This document shows positions 7,923-15,122 of a stretch of DNA of 20,403 bases, one piece after another; the stretch's first letter is position 1; each line of letters begins with the position of its first letter. Source of the stretch: Thermoplasmata archaeon. Lineage in GTDB: Archaea; Thermoplasmatota; Thermoplasmata; Thermoplasmatales; Thermoplasmataceae. The position numbers and the translations under genes were made by a program. The DNA is taken from the NCBI GenBank assembly GCA_021797225.1, contig JAKAAE010000011.1, positions 1-20,403 of the forward strand, read 5' to 3'. The notes beneath the pieces are model-generated. The model did not search any database. It was not told the DNA's origin and was given only the letters and a program-made list of their open reading frames with translations.

Positions 7923-8943
7923 GCCTATCACCTATGTATTCCCTTATAGACCTGATCAATACAGTGTTCTTTCCGTGTTTTTTTATACTTATCCTCATAT
8001 AGTTAATACCGAATTCCGGGTAGTCATCCAGTAACCTGATCATTATCCCCCTCTCTGCAAGAAATTTTTTCATATTCATTCCATCAATACCGGCAGGAAG
8101 TTTGAAAGTTGCGAAATTTGCCCTGGGAGACCCGATAAGTTTTATATTTATACTTTCCAGAGATCTAATGACATAATTCCGTTCCCTTTCTACCATTTCT
8201 GCAATACCGTTAAAATTCATATTACAGGTTCTTAAATACAGCAGTGCAGGCTGGCTAATCCTCCATGGCTCCAGATTTTTCTCTATTCTGCTTATGTTAT
8301 TATTCGATGACAGTACATATGCCAGCCTGAGGCCAGGCACAGAAAGTATTTTTGTCAGAGACCTGCCTATTATAAGATTTGGGTATGATTCAATAAGTTC
8401 CACTTCATCTAGTTCCCGGTTGTTTACAAACCATATAAAAGACTCATCAAGAAATAATCTTGCATTCTTTTTTACACAGATATCAAGAATTTTCATGATA
8501 TTTTTTTTACTCATGATTTGACCAGTGGGATTGTCCGGATATACCATGAATAATGTATCAAAACTATAATTTTCTATTATTTCCGGATTCTTATTTATAA
8601 CATTGAATGGCAATATGATTCTGTGTGCGGCTGTGGCGGCATACATATATTCTGTAAATGCCGGTGAGATTACTATTACATTACCATCAATGCCAGCCAT
8701 ATAATGATATATAAAGAAAGTCAGTCCTGGAATTATTGTAATATTTTCATTTTTAAATTTATGTTCAGAAACAATGGATTTATAAAACTCAAGATTGACT
8801 TCTGGATAATTTTTTATATATACACTGCTTATTTTCATATTTTTTACCTGAATAAAATCATTCATGTTAGCAGAGAAATCCAGTGCCGATTCTGGTTCTC
8901 CCTGCTGTTCCCGTGCAAATCTGTATATATCCCCACCGTGCAT
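7915..8943 (-). CDS. cobD: CobD-like aminotransferase-fold enzyme, probable threonine-phosphate decarboxylase
   Basis: This is a fold-type I PLP enzyme, probably making (R)-1-amino-2-propanol O-2-phosphate from L-threonine O-3-phosphate for the nucleotide loop of cobalamin. The 342-residue protein starts with HGGDIY and LDFSANMND, the N-terminal signature that separates CobD/CobC proteins from plain histidinol-phosphate aminotransferases. It then has PDNPTG (about 136-141), LFLDESF (163-169), SLTK with the expected PLP lysine Lys198, and PGLRLAY with Arg206. It is the first gene of cobD-cbiP-cbiB, and both neighbours act in the same late corrinoid steps. A TATA-like box (about 8961-8970) lies 18-27 nt before the ATG. 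A HisC-like or other aminotransferase activity cannot be ruled out from sequence alone, but the operon context makes CobD the best call. Confidence 0.88.
   Translation of the reverse strand: MHGGDIYRFAREQQGEPESALDFSANMNDFIQVKNMKISSVYIKNYPEVNLEFYKSIVSEHKFKNENITIIPGLTFFIYHYMAGIDGNVIVISPAFTEYMYAATAAHRIILPFNVINKNPEIIENYSFDTLFMVYPDNPTGQIMSKKNIMKILDICVKKNARLFLDESFIWFVNNRELDEVELIESYPNLIIGRSLTKILSVPGLRLAYVLSSNNNISRIEKNLEPWRISQPALLYLRTCNMNFNGIAEMVERERNYVIRSLESINIKLIGSPRANFATFKLPAGIDGMNMKKFLAERGIMIRLLDDYPEFGINYMRISIKKHGKNTVLIRSIREYIGDRHD
7927..7933 (-). promoter_or_regulatory. Strong Shine-Dalgarno site of cbiP
   Basis: On the minus strand AGGTGAT matches the archaeal anti-Shine-Dalgarno end of 16S rRNA without mismatch. 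It lies inside the last codons of cobD, 4 nt before the ATG at 7922 and 13 nt before the ATG at 7913. It is one of the few clear ribosome binding sites in the window, as expected for an internal gene of an operon whose first gene looks leaderless. Confidence 0.65.
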
Positions 8944-9134
8944 TTTTGTTTATGATTATTTATTATATAATTTTATACGGACTATTTTCATATGTTGAAT
9001 TTATCAGGATGAGAAATTTATCTATGATTATATACTACAGAATACGCATCATACGTATTATAGAATTTCTGTAGCTAACAGTTCATAGTAATACTTATAT
9101 AGTCTTTTTAAATACAAATCTCAACTACAGATTT
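8944..9134. promoter_or_regulatory. Divergent promoter region of cobD and the COG1340 gene
   Basis: This 191-nt region is the longest non-coding stretch in the window. The cobD side has ttatataata on the minus strand (8961-8970). The rightward side has cttatatagt (9094-9103), about 35 nt before the ATG at 9135, so a short leader of about 10 nt is expected. Between the two lies an interrupted inverted repeat (9035-9074), listed separately. No RNA gene or cobalamin-riboswitch-like structure was recognised. Confidence 0.5.
9035..9074. repeat. Interrupted inverted repeat upstream of the COG1340 gene
   Basis: Two nested pairs of arms are visible: ctacag (9035-9040) with ctgtag (9069-9074), and aatacg (9041-9046) with cgtatt (9054-9059). 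There is a 7-nt loop between the inner arms and an unpaired 9-nt stretch (9060-9068) on one side. It lies about 20 nt upstream of the rightward TATA-like box, a position suited to an activator or repressor site. Function is unknown. Confidence 0.4.
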
Positions 9135-10079
9135 ATGAAACGGAGTATTATTAGTCCGGTCATAACATCTGCAATAAGATATCGAAGTGTTAGCATGACG
9201 GACCTTTTGGAAGATTTTGAAACAAAAAAAGAGGCAATCAGAGATGAAGTAGAACTCCATATTAAGAAGCGAGATGAAGCCAATGCAGAAGCGCAAAAGT
9301 ATGCTAAATTACGTGACGAGTTAAATCAAAAAACTCACGAAATGCGCGAGCAGGCTAAGGAGAAGATTGCTGAAAAAAATGATTTAATTGAAAAAATCAA
9401 AACACTGCGTGACGAGAAAGAAGTTCATTATAAAAATCTGTCTGAATTAAAAAAGAATTTGAGGGAATATAAATCATCCATTGGAACAGGTATGGACATA
9501 AAAGATATAAAGGCCAAGGAAAAGGAACTCCAATATCTTGAAAAGAGGCAGCAAACCACCGAGCTTAAGAAGGAAGAAGAGAATAAAATGATAGTTGAAA
9601 TAAGAAGGCTCACAAACGAAATCAAGAAATCAAAAATCCAGAGAGAGGAGGAACTTTTAAAGAATGATACCATAAAAGAGCTTACTGATAAAATTAATGA
9701 GGAACGAACAAAAGGGGAGGAATATAAGAAACAGATAGAAGACCTCTCTAACAGAATCTCCCAGCTCAGTGATGAAATTAATGAAGAACTCCAAAGGCTT
9801 GATGAAGTTCGTAAAGAGGCTGATGAAAAACACGAAGTATTTATTAAGTACAGTCAGGAATCAGAGGCTGAGCACGCTGCATTCATAAAGACCAAGGGGG
9901 AACTCAAGGATATGGAAAAAGCCATATTTTCAATTAGAAATAAAACAAAAGTAACCCGTAAGAAAGAGAAGGAATCTGAACTTCAGGAACGGGCATCAGA
10001 ACTTTATGAAAAGTTCAAAGCTGGAGAACAGCTTACAACAGAAGATCTTTTAATACTCCAGAAGGCCGGCTTCCTGTAA
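9135..10079 (+). CDS. COG1340-type archaeal coiled-coil protein
   Basis: This 314-residue protein is almost entirely charged heptad-like helix (Lys, Glu, Arg, Asp and Leu, from about residue 22 to 285). It should form a long coiled coil. It ends in a short non-coiled tail, ELYEKFKAGEQLTTEDLLIL, which matches the C-terminal pattern of the archaeal COG1340 family. Members are often mislabelled as phosphatases, but no catalytic motif is present here. The biochemical role is unknown to me. The ATG at 9135 suits the TATA-like box. An ATG at 9195 (MTDLLEDF) would remove a non-coiled N-terminal stretch and may be the start shared with homologues. The stop is 2 nt before a DUF131 membrane protein, so the two are co-transcribed and may act together, for example by tethering a coiled-coil scaffold at the membrane. 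That joint role is inference. Confidence 0.82.
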   Translation: MKRSIISPVITSAIRYRSVSMTDLLEDFETKKEAIRDEVELHIKKRDEANAEAQKYAKLRDELNQKTHEMREQAKEKIAEKNDLIEKIKTLRDEKEVHYKNLSELKKNLREYKSSIGTGMDIKDIKAKEKELQYLEKRQQTTELKKEEENKMIVEIRRLTNEIKKSKIQREEELLKNDTIKELTDKINEERTKGEEYKKQIEDLSNRISQLSDEINEELQRLDEVRKEADEKHEVFIKYSQESEAEHAAFIKTKGELKDMEKAIFSIRNKTKVTRKKEKESELQERASELYEKFKAGEQLTTEDLLILQKAGFL

Positions 10080-10081
10080 GT

Positions 10082-10468
10082 ATGAATGGCAGAACCTTAG
10101 GTATATTATTAATTCTGCTAGGTTTTATCATTTTAATATTTCTGGCAGTGAAAGGCCTTGTACATGTTGGTCTGTTTTTATTCATTCCATTTGCAGTGAG
10201 TAGCACACCAGTTGCCATAATACCATTTCTATTGATTTTTTCCGGCGTTGCTCTATATTTTATTTCCACACCGGTTATAAATAGGGATAATTGGCATGAT
10301 GAAAATTATCCTGAAAATAACGAAAAAAAATCACATGTTGGTGGTTTTATTATGATAGGCCCTGTTCCCATAATATTCGGTAATGATAAAAAATTGATTT
10401 ATATATCAATTGTTGTTGCAGTTGCCATTATGGTGATTTACATTCTACTGGCATTCAATCTTCTATGA
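10082..10468 (+). CDS. DUF131 (TIGR00304-type) archaeal membrane protein
   Basis: This 128-residue protein has about three hydrophobic segments: residues 5-24, 30-60 (possibly two short helices) and 105-128. Between the second and third lies a hydrophilic stretch ending in GGFIMIGPVPIIFGNDKK. This G-G-x-x-x-I-G-P-x-P-I-x-F-G-(S/N)-D block is the hallmark of the archaeal DUF131/TIGR00304 family, whose function is unknown. The family call is therefore firm and the function open. The gene starts 2 nt after the COG1340 coiled-coil gene and is surely co-transcribed with it. Its last 14 nt overlap, in convergent orientation, the 3' end of the NDP-sugar pyrophosphorylase gene on the other strand. 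Confidence 0.85.
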   Translation: MNGRTLGILLILLGFIILIFLAVKGLVHVGLFLFIPFAVSSTPVAIIPFLLIFSGVALYFISTPVINRDNWHDENYPENNEKKSHVGGFIMIGPVPIIFGNDKKLIYISIVVAVAIMVIYILLAFNLL

Positions 10469-11531
10469 TTTTGGATGCAAGGGATACATTATATATCCTT
10501 GATTTCCCCATCAAATCCATGTCAGGTGCTATTATACTATCAAGTATTTCTGAATCTTCCCCGATTACGCAATTCCTCATTATAACCGAGTTTTTAATTT
10601 TAGTACCCGATTTGACTGTTACATTCTCCATGAGTAGAGAATTTGTTATTTCTACATTATTCTCCAGTAATGCATTATTATAGATAGCTGATCTGTTAAG
10701 GGTAACCCTATCGCCTGTTTTTATACCTGTCCCTGTATAACAACGATTTACATTGGCTTTTTGCAAACCGCTCATATCCATTATTATATTCTTTCCCTTT
10801 ATAAAATTTTCAGTATAAGTTTTTCCATATTTTTCAACCATTATCTGATTTGCAATTATCAGATCGTTTGGTCTTCCCGTGTCAAGCCAAACCCCCTTTC
10901 CCATGTAACCATATATATCAATATTCTTTTTCATCAGCTCCGGGAAGAGGTCCTTTGCGAAATCATAGGGTATTTTATCAATATAATCCATAATTTCTGG
11001 CTCGATTATGTATATGCCTGTGTTGGCTATATGCGAAAATGTCTGGTCTTTATCCGGTTTTTCCAGAAATCTTATGATTTTGTTATTTTCTAACTCAACT
11101 ATTCCGAATTGTCTGGGATCCTCTACTTCGGTAAGAACTATTGTTATTTTCGCCCCCATGCTTTTATGGAATTCAAGTATCTCTGATATATTAAAATCGG
11201 AAAGTATATCTCCGCTCCCAACGATAAAAGTATCATCGATAAAATTGGAGACAAATTTAACGCTACCGGCTGTACCAGCCGGTTCTTTTTCCACAGAAAA
11301 CAGTATGGTCTGGTCATCATGTCTGTTCTCTATTATACTTGTGATAAGCGAACTGAATTTATAACCTGTTGTTACAATTACATCCTTGATGCCCGCACTA
11401 TAGTAGGAATCCAATAGGTATAACATGCATGGCTTTCCTGCTATGGGCACCACCGGTTTCGGGATCGAATATGTTATGGGCCTGAGCCGTGTACCTTTCC
11501 CACCAGCCATAACCACTGCTTTTATAGTCAT
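10455..11531 (-). CDS. NDP-sugar pyrophosphorylase (nucleotidyltransferase plus left-handed beta-helix)
   Basis: This enzyme condenses a sugar 1-phosphate with an NTP to give an NDP-sugar and pyrophosphate. The N-terminal domain (about 1-235) carries the nucleotidyltransferase signature GGKGTRLRP (10-18) with the downstream KP pair (Lys25-Pro26). It also has EPAGTAGSV, the GSGDIL metal-site region, FLEKPD, ANTGIY and GKGVWLDTGRP. The C-terminal part (about 255-345) has imperfect hexapeptide-like turns (TGIKTGDRVTLN, NVEITNSLL, NCVIGEDSEI) typical of a left-handed beta-helix. This two-domain form occurs in archaeal glucose-1-phosphate thymidylyl/uridylyltransferases and in mannose-1-phosphate guanylyltransferases. 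The base and sugar cannot be decided by eye. The product probably feeds surface glycan synthesis. A TATA-like box lies 20-29 nt upstream in a 79-nt divergent promoter region. Confidence 0.88.
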   Translation of the reverse strand: MTIKAVVMAGGKGTRLRPITYSIPKPVVPIAGKPCMLYLLDSYYSAGIKDVIVTTGYKFSSLITSIIENRHDDQTILFSVEKEPAGTAGSVKFVSNFIDDTFIVGSGDILSDFNISEILEFHKSMGAKITIVLTEVEDPRQFGIVELENNKIIRFLEKPDKDQTFSHIANTGIYIIEPEIMDYIDKIPYDFAKDLFPELMKKNIDIYGYMGKGVWLDTGRPNDLIIANQIMVEKYGKTYTENFIKGKNIIMDMSGLQKANVNRCYTGTGIKTGDRVTLNRSAIYNNALLENNVEITNSLLMENVTVKSGTKIKNSVIMRNCVIGEDSEILDSIIAPDMDLMGKSRIYNVSLASKIIED

Positions 11532-11610
11532 AAGATTGAATAATACAGATATTTATATTATTTTGCTTCCATAAGGAAACTTTAATTATTCAAATTTTAA
11601 TACACTTTGT
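11532..11610. promoter_or_regulatory. Divergent promoters: NDP-sugar enzyme (-) and solute-binding protein (+)
   Basis: This 79-nt gap has two TATA-like boxes. The minus-strand one is taatataaat (11551-11560), 20-29 nt before the pyrophosphorylase ATG. The plus-strand one is ttaattatt (11582-11590), 21-29 nt before the solute-binding protein ATG at 11611. Both spacings predict leaderless or nearly leaderless messages. No clear operator palindrome was seen. Confidence 0.45.
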
Positions 11611-13965
11611 ATGACTTCTAGCATGCCTGATCCTGAAACATATCCAATAAAACCAAGATCAACAAGGAAAAAATGGTATGCCATAATAATAGTTCTAATT
11701 CTCATTCTTTCTTCCTTAGGCATTCTCTCATTGTTACATCCATCTAGGCTGGAACCAGAAATTTCAGTCGATGTGGCCCCCAATTATATTACAGTTGGGC
11801 AGAACTATACCTTAGCCCTTAAGGCAGACGAATCATACAAAGATATTACCATAGAGTGGGGAGATAACAATCAGACAACTCTTAATTATACCGGGACCTT
11901 TTTGTCAATTTCACATGTGTATTCAAGTCTAGGTATATATTATATTAGCTACTGGGCAAACTTTTCTTCAGGCATTTATAAGTCTAACACATACATTCCT
12001 GTATATGTGGAATCTTCACAGATTTCAAACAGAACAGCATCAGGCATAATTACAGTTTTGAATTCCAGTAAACCTTCAGTTGTATCAAATTCGAATATTT
12101 ATTCACCCGGTACGGTACTTAATATAACGCTTGGGAATAGCAGTTGCCCGGCCAATTCAACATTTACAATAAAGAAGCAAGAATTATTTGAATATAAAAA
12201 TGGAACTATCCCCCCTATTCCATCTTTAAATTCCACATTTAAACTCCAGCTCTCGCTCGGATATTATATACTTAAATTATCTACTATTACAGGCAATGGA
12301 ACAAAAAATTACACAACCTATTATTATATGGATATACCTGTAAATCCTCATGCCAGATTATATATCACCACTGTATCTGATTCTATTGTTGTTGATAGTC
12401 TCACCCCATTCACAAATCTAAATCCGCAGGAAGCATGTACAGAAGGTAATCTGCAAATACTTTATAACACAGAGGAGTTTCTGATTGGAAACAGCACCTC
12501 AGGTTACTTCCCTGAAATAGCCTCTAGCCTTCCAATGCAAGACGGAAAGAGTTATACATTTAATATAAGCCATAATGTAAGGTTTCAGAATGGCATTCCT
12601 GTGAATGCATACGATGTCTATTATTCCCTCGTTATGGATTTACTTCTAGAAAACAAATCACCTCAAACTCCTGGATGGATTCTTGCTCAGTATCTTCTGC
12701 CCGGGAACTACCATGATACAAATAATTACACAAATATAAAGAATGCAATTTCATATAGCAATCAAACCGATACTGTCACGCTCAATTTTACAGTTAAATT
12801 AAATCCTGATACAGTATACAGTATACTTTCATCTCCCGGCACTTTCATTGCATCAGCAGCAAATCTGAGTCAAAATGGTGAAACAATTTCTTTTAACCAA
12901 ACAGGTTTCCAGTTATTTAAAACAGACAATTTAAACTATACCATGGAAAATATACTTGCTGATGGTCCATATGAAATAGAGAAATCTGCTCCCGGAAGTT
13001 ATATTATGTTGGTTCGCAATCCTGATTTTAAAGGTAATCTACATAATCCGGAACCTAAAATCGATTCCATAATTATAGAATATAAAAATAGTTATTCTTC
13101 CATGTATCAGGATATGCGATTCAATACATCTCAGATTGCAACATTCCCATCTTCATATACATATATATCAAGCATTCATGGAATTTCTGATAATATTACT
13201 TACAATATGTCAACTATATATAATTTTAATTCAAATATAAATGAAACGCTTCTGGGAAAATATGTCACAGACAAAAATATTCCCTCTAATTTATTCTCAA
13301 ATATCACAGTACGTAAAGTTTTCTACAATGCATATCCCGGTCATAATTTAACACTAGCCAGAAGCCTCTGGTATTCTTTTATAAAAAATATAACAGTGCA
13401 GAAAAAATATGGATTAACATCAAAATCACAATATCATAACAGTTCACTGATTATTCCAATATTTACAGAATCAGGTATTTCCGGTTCTAACATATCAAAA
13501 TTTTCTTCTAATTTGGCTAAAATCATAGGGAATGGATCGAGTTTCCCTATTATTCTGGAACCAGAATCATTTATGGATAATCATATATCTAGAGGTGCCA
13601 ATCCGATGCCAATATATGAAGAAGCTTTACCTGAAACGAATGATTCTAATTACTATTCTTATCTTGGAAACACAATGAATTTTACACATTCATACGATAA
13701 CGGTTTTTATATTTATTTATATAATATTACAGATAAAAACCAGTCAGTTACCATGCGCGATCTAAATGCAAATATCAGTATCTTAATCCATAATTATAAT
13801 GTTACAAATTTGAAAAATGTAGAGGGCCTTCTGGATAACCTCTATATGTATATATTCCCGCTACCTGGAACTTTTGAATTGAAGGTTTATTCGCAATCGT
13901 ATATTATGATGCATATGTCGGTGACATCCTCAGGAATAATATTGTTCAATAATATAGATACATGA
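11611..13965 (+). CDS. Membrane-anchored PKD plus family-5 solute-binding protein (Opp/Dpp-like)
   Basis: The 784-residue protein has a short basic cytoplasmic N-terminus (RSTRKK), one hydrophobic helix (about 22-42) and a long extracellular part. No lipobox cysteine or clear signal cleavage site is visible, so it is probably an uncleaved anchor. Residues about 50-135 look like a PKD/Ig-like domain (EWGDNNQTT, then SHVYSSLGIYYISYWA). From about residue 250 the chain follows the SBP_bac_5 family of peptide and nickel binders: it has the dose-of-substrate region EGNLQILYNTEEFL, DGKSYTFNISHNVRFQNGIPVNAYDVYYSL, and GPYEIEKSAPGSYIMLVRNPDF. Nearly 40 Asn-X-Ser/Thr sequons are present. The ligand is not predictable. 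It converges with an operon of two Opp-like permeases and an ATPase-like protein, ending 16 nt from it. It is most likely that system's receptor, although it is transcribed separately. Confidence 0.82.
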   Translation: MTSSMPDPETYPIKPRSTRKKWYAIIIVLILILSSLGILSLLHPSRLEPEISVDVAPNYITVGQNYTLALKADESYKDITIEWGDNNQTTLNYTGTFLSISHVYSSLGIYYISYWANFSSGIYKSNTYIPVYVESSQISNRTASGIITVLNSSKPSVVSNSNIYSPGTVLNITLGNSSCPANSTFTIKKQELFEYKNGTIPPIPSLNSTFKLQLSLGYYILKLSTITGNGTKNYTTYYYMDIPVNPHARLYITTVSDSIVVDSLTPFTNLNPQEACTEGNLQILYNTEEFLIGNSTSGYFPEIASSLPMQDGKSYTFNISHNVRFQNGIPVNAYDVYYSLVMDLLLENKSPQTPGWILAQYLLPGNYHDTNNYTNIKNAISYSNQTDTVTLNFTVKLNPDTVYSILSSPGTFIASAANLSQNGETISFNQTGFQLFKTDNLNYTMENILADGPYEIEKSAPGSYIMLVRNPDFKGNLHNPEPKIDSIIIEYKNSYSSMYQDMRFNTSQIATFPSSYTYISSIHGISDNITYNMSTIYNFNSNINETLLGKYVTDKNIPSNLFSNITVRKVFYNAYPGHNLTLARSLWYSFIKNITVQKKYGLTSKSQYHNSSLIIPIFTESGISGSNISKFSSNLAKIIGNGSSFPIILEPESFMDNHISRGANPMPIYEEALPETNDSNYYSYLGNTMNFTHSYDNGFYIYLYNITDKNQSVTMRDLNANISILIHNYNVTNLKNVEGLLDNLYMYIFPLPGTFELKVYSQSYIMMHMSVTSSGIILFNNIDT

Positions 13966-13981
13966 ATTTACAAAAATCATA

Positions 13982-15109
13982 TTATATTTCTATTATTTTA
14001 TCGAATAGTTTATCCGCTTCCTCTGTTAAATTATCGTGTGAACATAAATATAAAGAGGTGATGGGTTGCAGTGATTTCATTCTTCTGATATATTCTGAAA
14101 TTTCTATCATTTTCTCCGGATACAGAGACATATCTGCAATTATCAAGGATTTTTCAGTAATAAACCCTATCCCAGTTATAAATTTATAAATGTCAGATAC
14201 TGGAATTTCAGATGGGAATCTGTGGTACAGTCCCACGTCAAATGGGATACCCATAATATTGATTTCCTTTGCCATATTTTCTATTAATTCATATTTTAGC
14301 ACGCCTTCACTGTAAGCGCGGGTAAGGTCCAGGTTCATAAAATCAAAATCATGTCCAGAACTGCGTTTTAAATTTTTTATCTCTTTATAAAATTCTTTCT
14401 TCTTTTGCATTTCAATAATTGATTTTTTGTATTCATATGTAAGCAATTCTAAATTCAGTCTGTATTTATAATAATCCCTGAGAATCACCATGTCGGCCAG
14501 ATTCACACCGGTTTTTCTACCTATAATCAGGTAAGTTAATTTATCTTTCCTGTCAGAACCACCGGACAGCAATGTTTTATAAATCTCTTTATATATACCA
14601 ATAATTCCAAAATCACGGCATATTGAAAGGGTAAAATATTTCTTTTGATCTGATATGTCAAAATTATTTATAACACTCTCTATATCACTGGATTTTATCA
14701 TCTCTCTTCTTATTACAGAATTAATAACATCAATCCTGGATTCATATGGTATGAAATCGAGAAACTGGTTATAAATATCAATTCCCGGGTCAAATAGATC
14801 CAGTGGATTTGAGGGTATGCATAGTACATCATTCAGGATATGCGAGGTCACACCGATCCGGTTCCCCTTTATTCTAAATTTTTTTATATTTGAAATGAGT
14901 TCAATTAAATCAGTTCCATTGTGTATAACAGACCCAGAATATTTGTACCCACTAAAAATATCAAAAGTGAAAATTCCTGTAATCAGTGAAATATTCTTAT
15001 TATTGGAGGCCAGTAAAACTTCACAGTTCCTATTTATGTTCAATGAAATATTATCAATAAGTTTCCTATTATCTGCATGTATGCCAAAATTTTTAAAGGA
15101 AAGAACCAT
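13982..15109 (-). CDS. Degenerate OppD/DppD-like ABC ATPase (probable pseudo-ATPase)
   Basis: This 375-residue protein occupies the ATPase position of an Opp-like operon. Its start resembles an NBD (LSFKNFGI...LIDNISLNINRNCEVLL), but the Walker A position reads ASNNKNISLITG, with no GxxGxGK(S/T). RIGVTSH and the following NPLDLFDPGIDIYNQFLDFI match the Q-loop to TVGEQI region of OppD without the Gln. Near the C-terminus MGIPFDVGLYHRFPSEI, then SLIIADMS (Walker B with Met327 for the catalytic Glu) and LYLCSHD (H-loop His358), align with OppD in order and nearly in spacing. The signature at 302-305 is IPVS instead of LSGG. A charged helical stretch (about 125-265) is inserted before the signature. 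The frame is intact, so this is not an ordinary pseudogene. ATP hydrolysis by the standard mechanism looks impossible. A structural, regulatory or heterodimer role is inferred. The ABC origin is an eye alignment. Confidence 0.72.
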   Translation of the reverse strand: MVLSFKNFGIHADNRKLIDNISLNINRNCEVLLASNNKNISLITGIFTFDIFSGYKYSGSVIHNGTDLIELISNIKKFRIKGNRIGVTSHILNDVLCIPSNPLDLFDPGIDIYNQFLDFIPYESRIDVINSVIRREMIKSSDIESVINNFDISDQKKYFTLSICRDFGIIGIYKEIYKTLLSGGSDRKDKLTYLIIGRKTGVNLADMVILRDYYKYRLNLELLTYEYKKSIIEMQKKKEFYKEIKNLKRSSGHDFDFMNLDLTRAYSEGVLKYELIENMAKEINIMGIPFDVGLYHRFPSEIPVSDIYKFITGIGFITEKSLIIADMSLYPEKMIEISEYIRRMKSLQPITSLYLCSHDNLTEEADKLFDKIIEI

Positions 15110-15122
15110 ATTTCCATTAAAA

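Noticed and set aside
8944..9134. Cobalamin riboswitch upstream of cobD.
   Set aside because: The region is only 191 nt, very AT-rich, lacks any B12-box-like conserved core, and the cobD transcript appears nearly leaderless.
10761..11364. Plus-strand open frames of 110 and 118 codons across the NDP-sugar enzyme gene.
   Set aside because: They overlap a gene whose family motifs are clear throughout and have low-complexity translations without recognisable domains.
13962..14189. A 75-codon plus-strand frame after the solute-binding protein.
   Set aside because: It lies antisense to the conserved C-terminal part of the ATPase-like gene and has no promoter or ribosome site of note.
14510..14570. 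LSGG (residues 181-184) and IIGRKTG (195-201) in the ATPase-like protein as a true ABC signature and a second Walker A.
   Set aside because: A different segment (PSEIPVS to IIAD) matches OppD spacing exactly, and IIGRKTG lacks the G-K-S/T ending of a P-loop. Chance matches or remnants are more likely.
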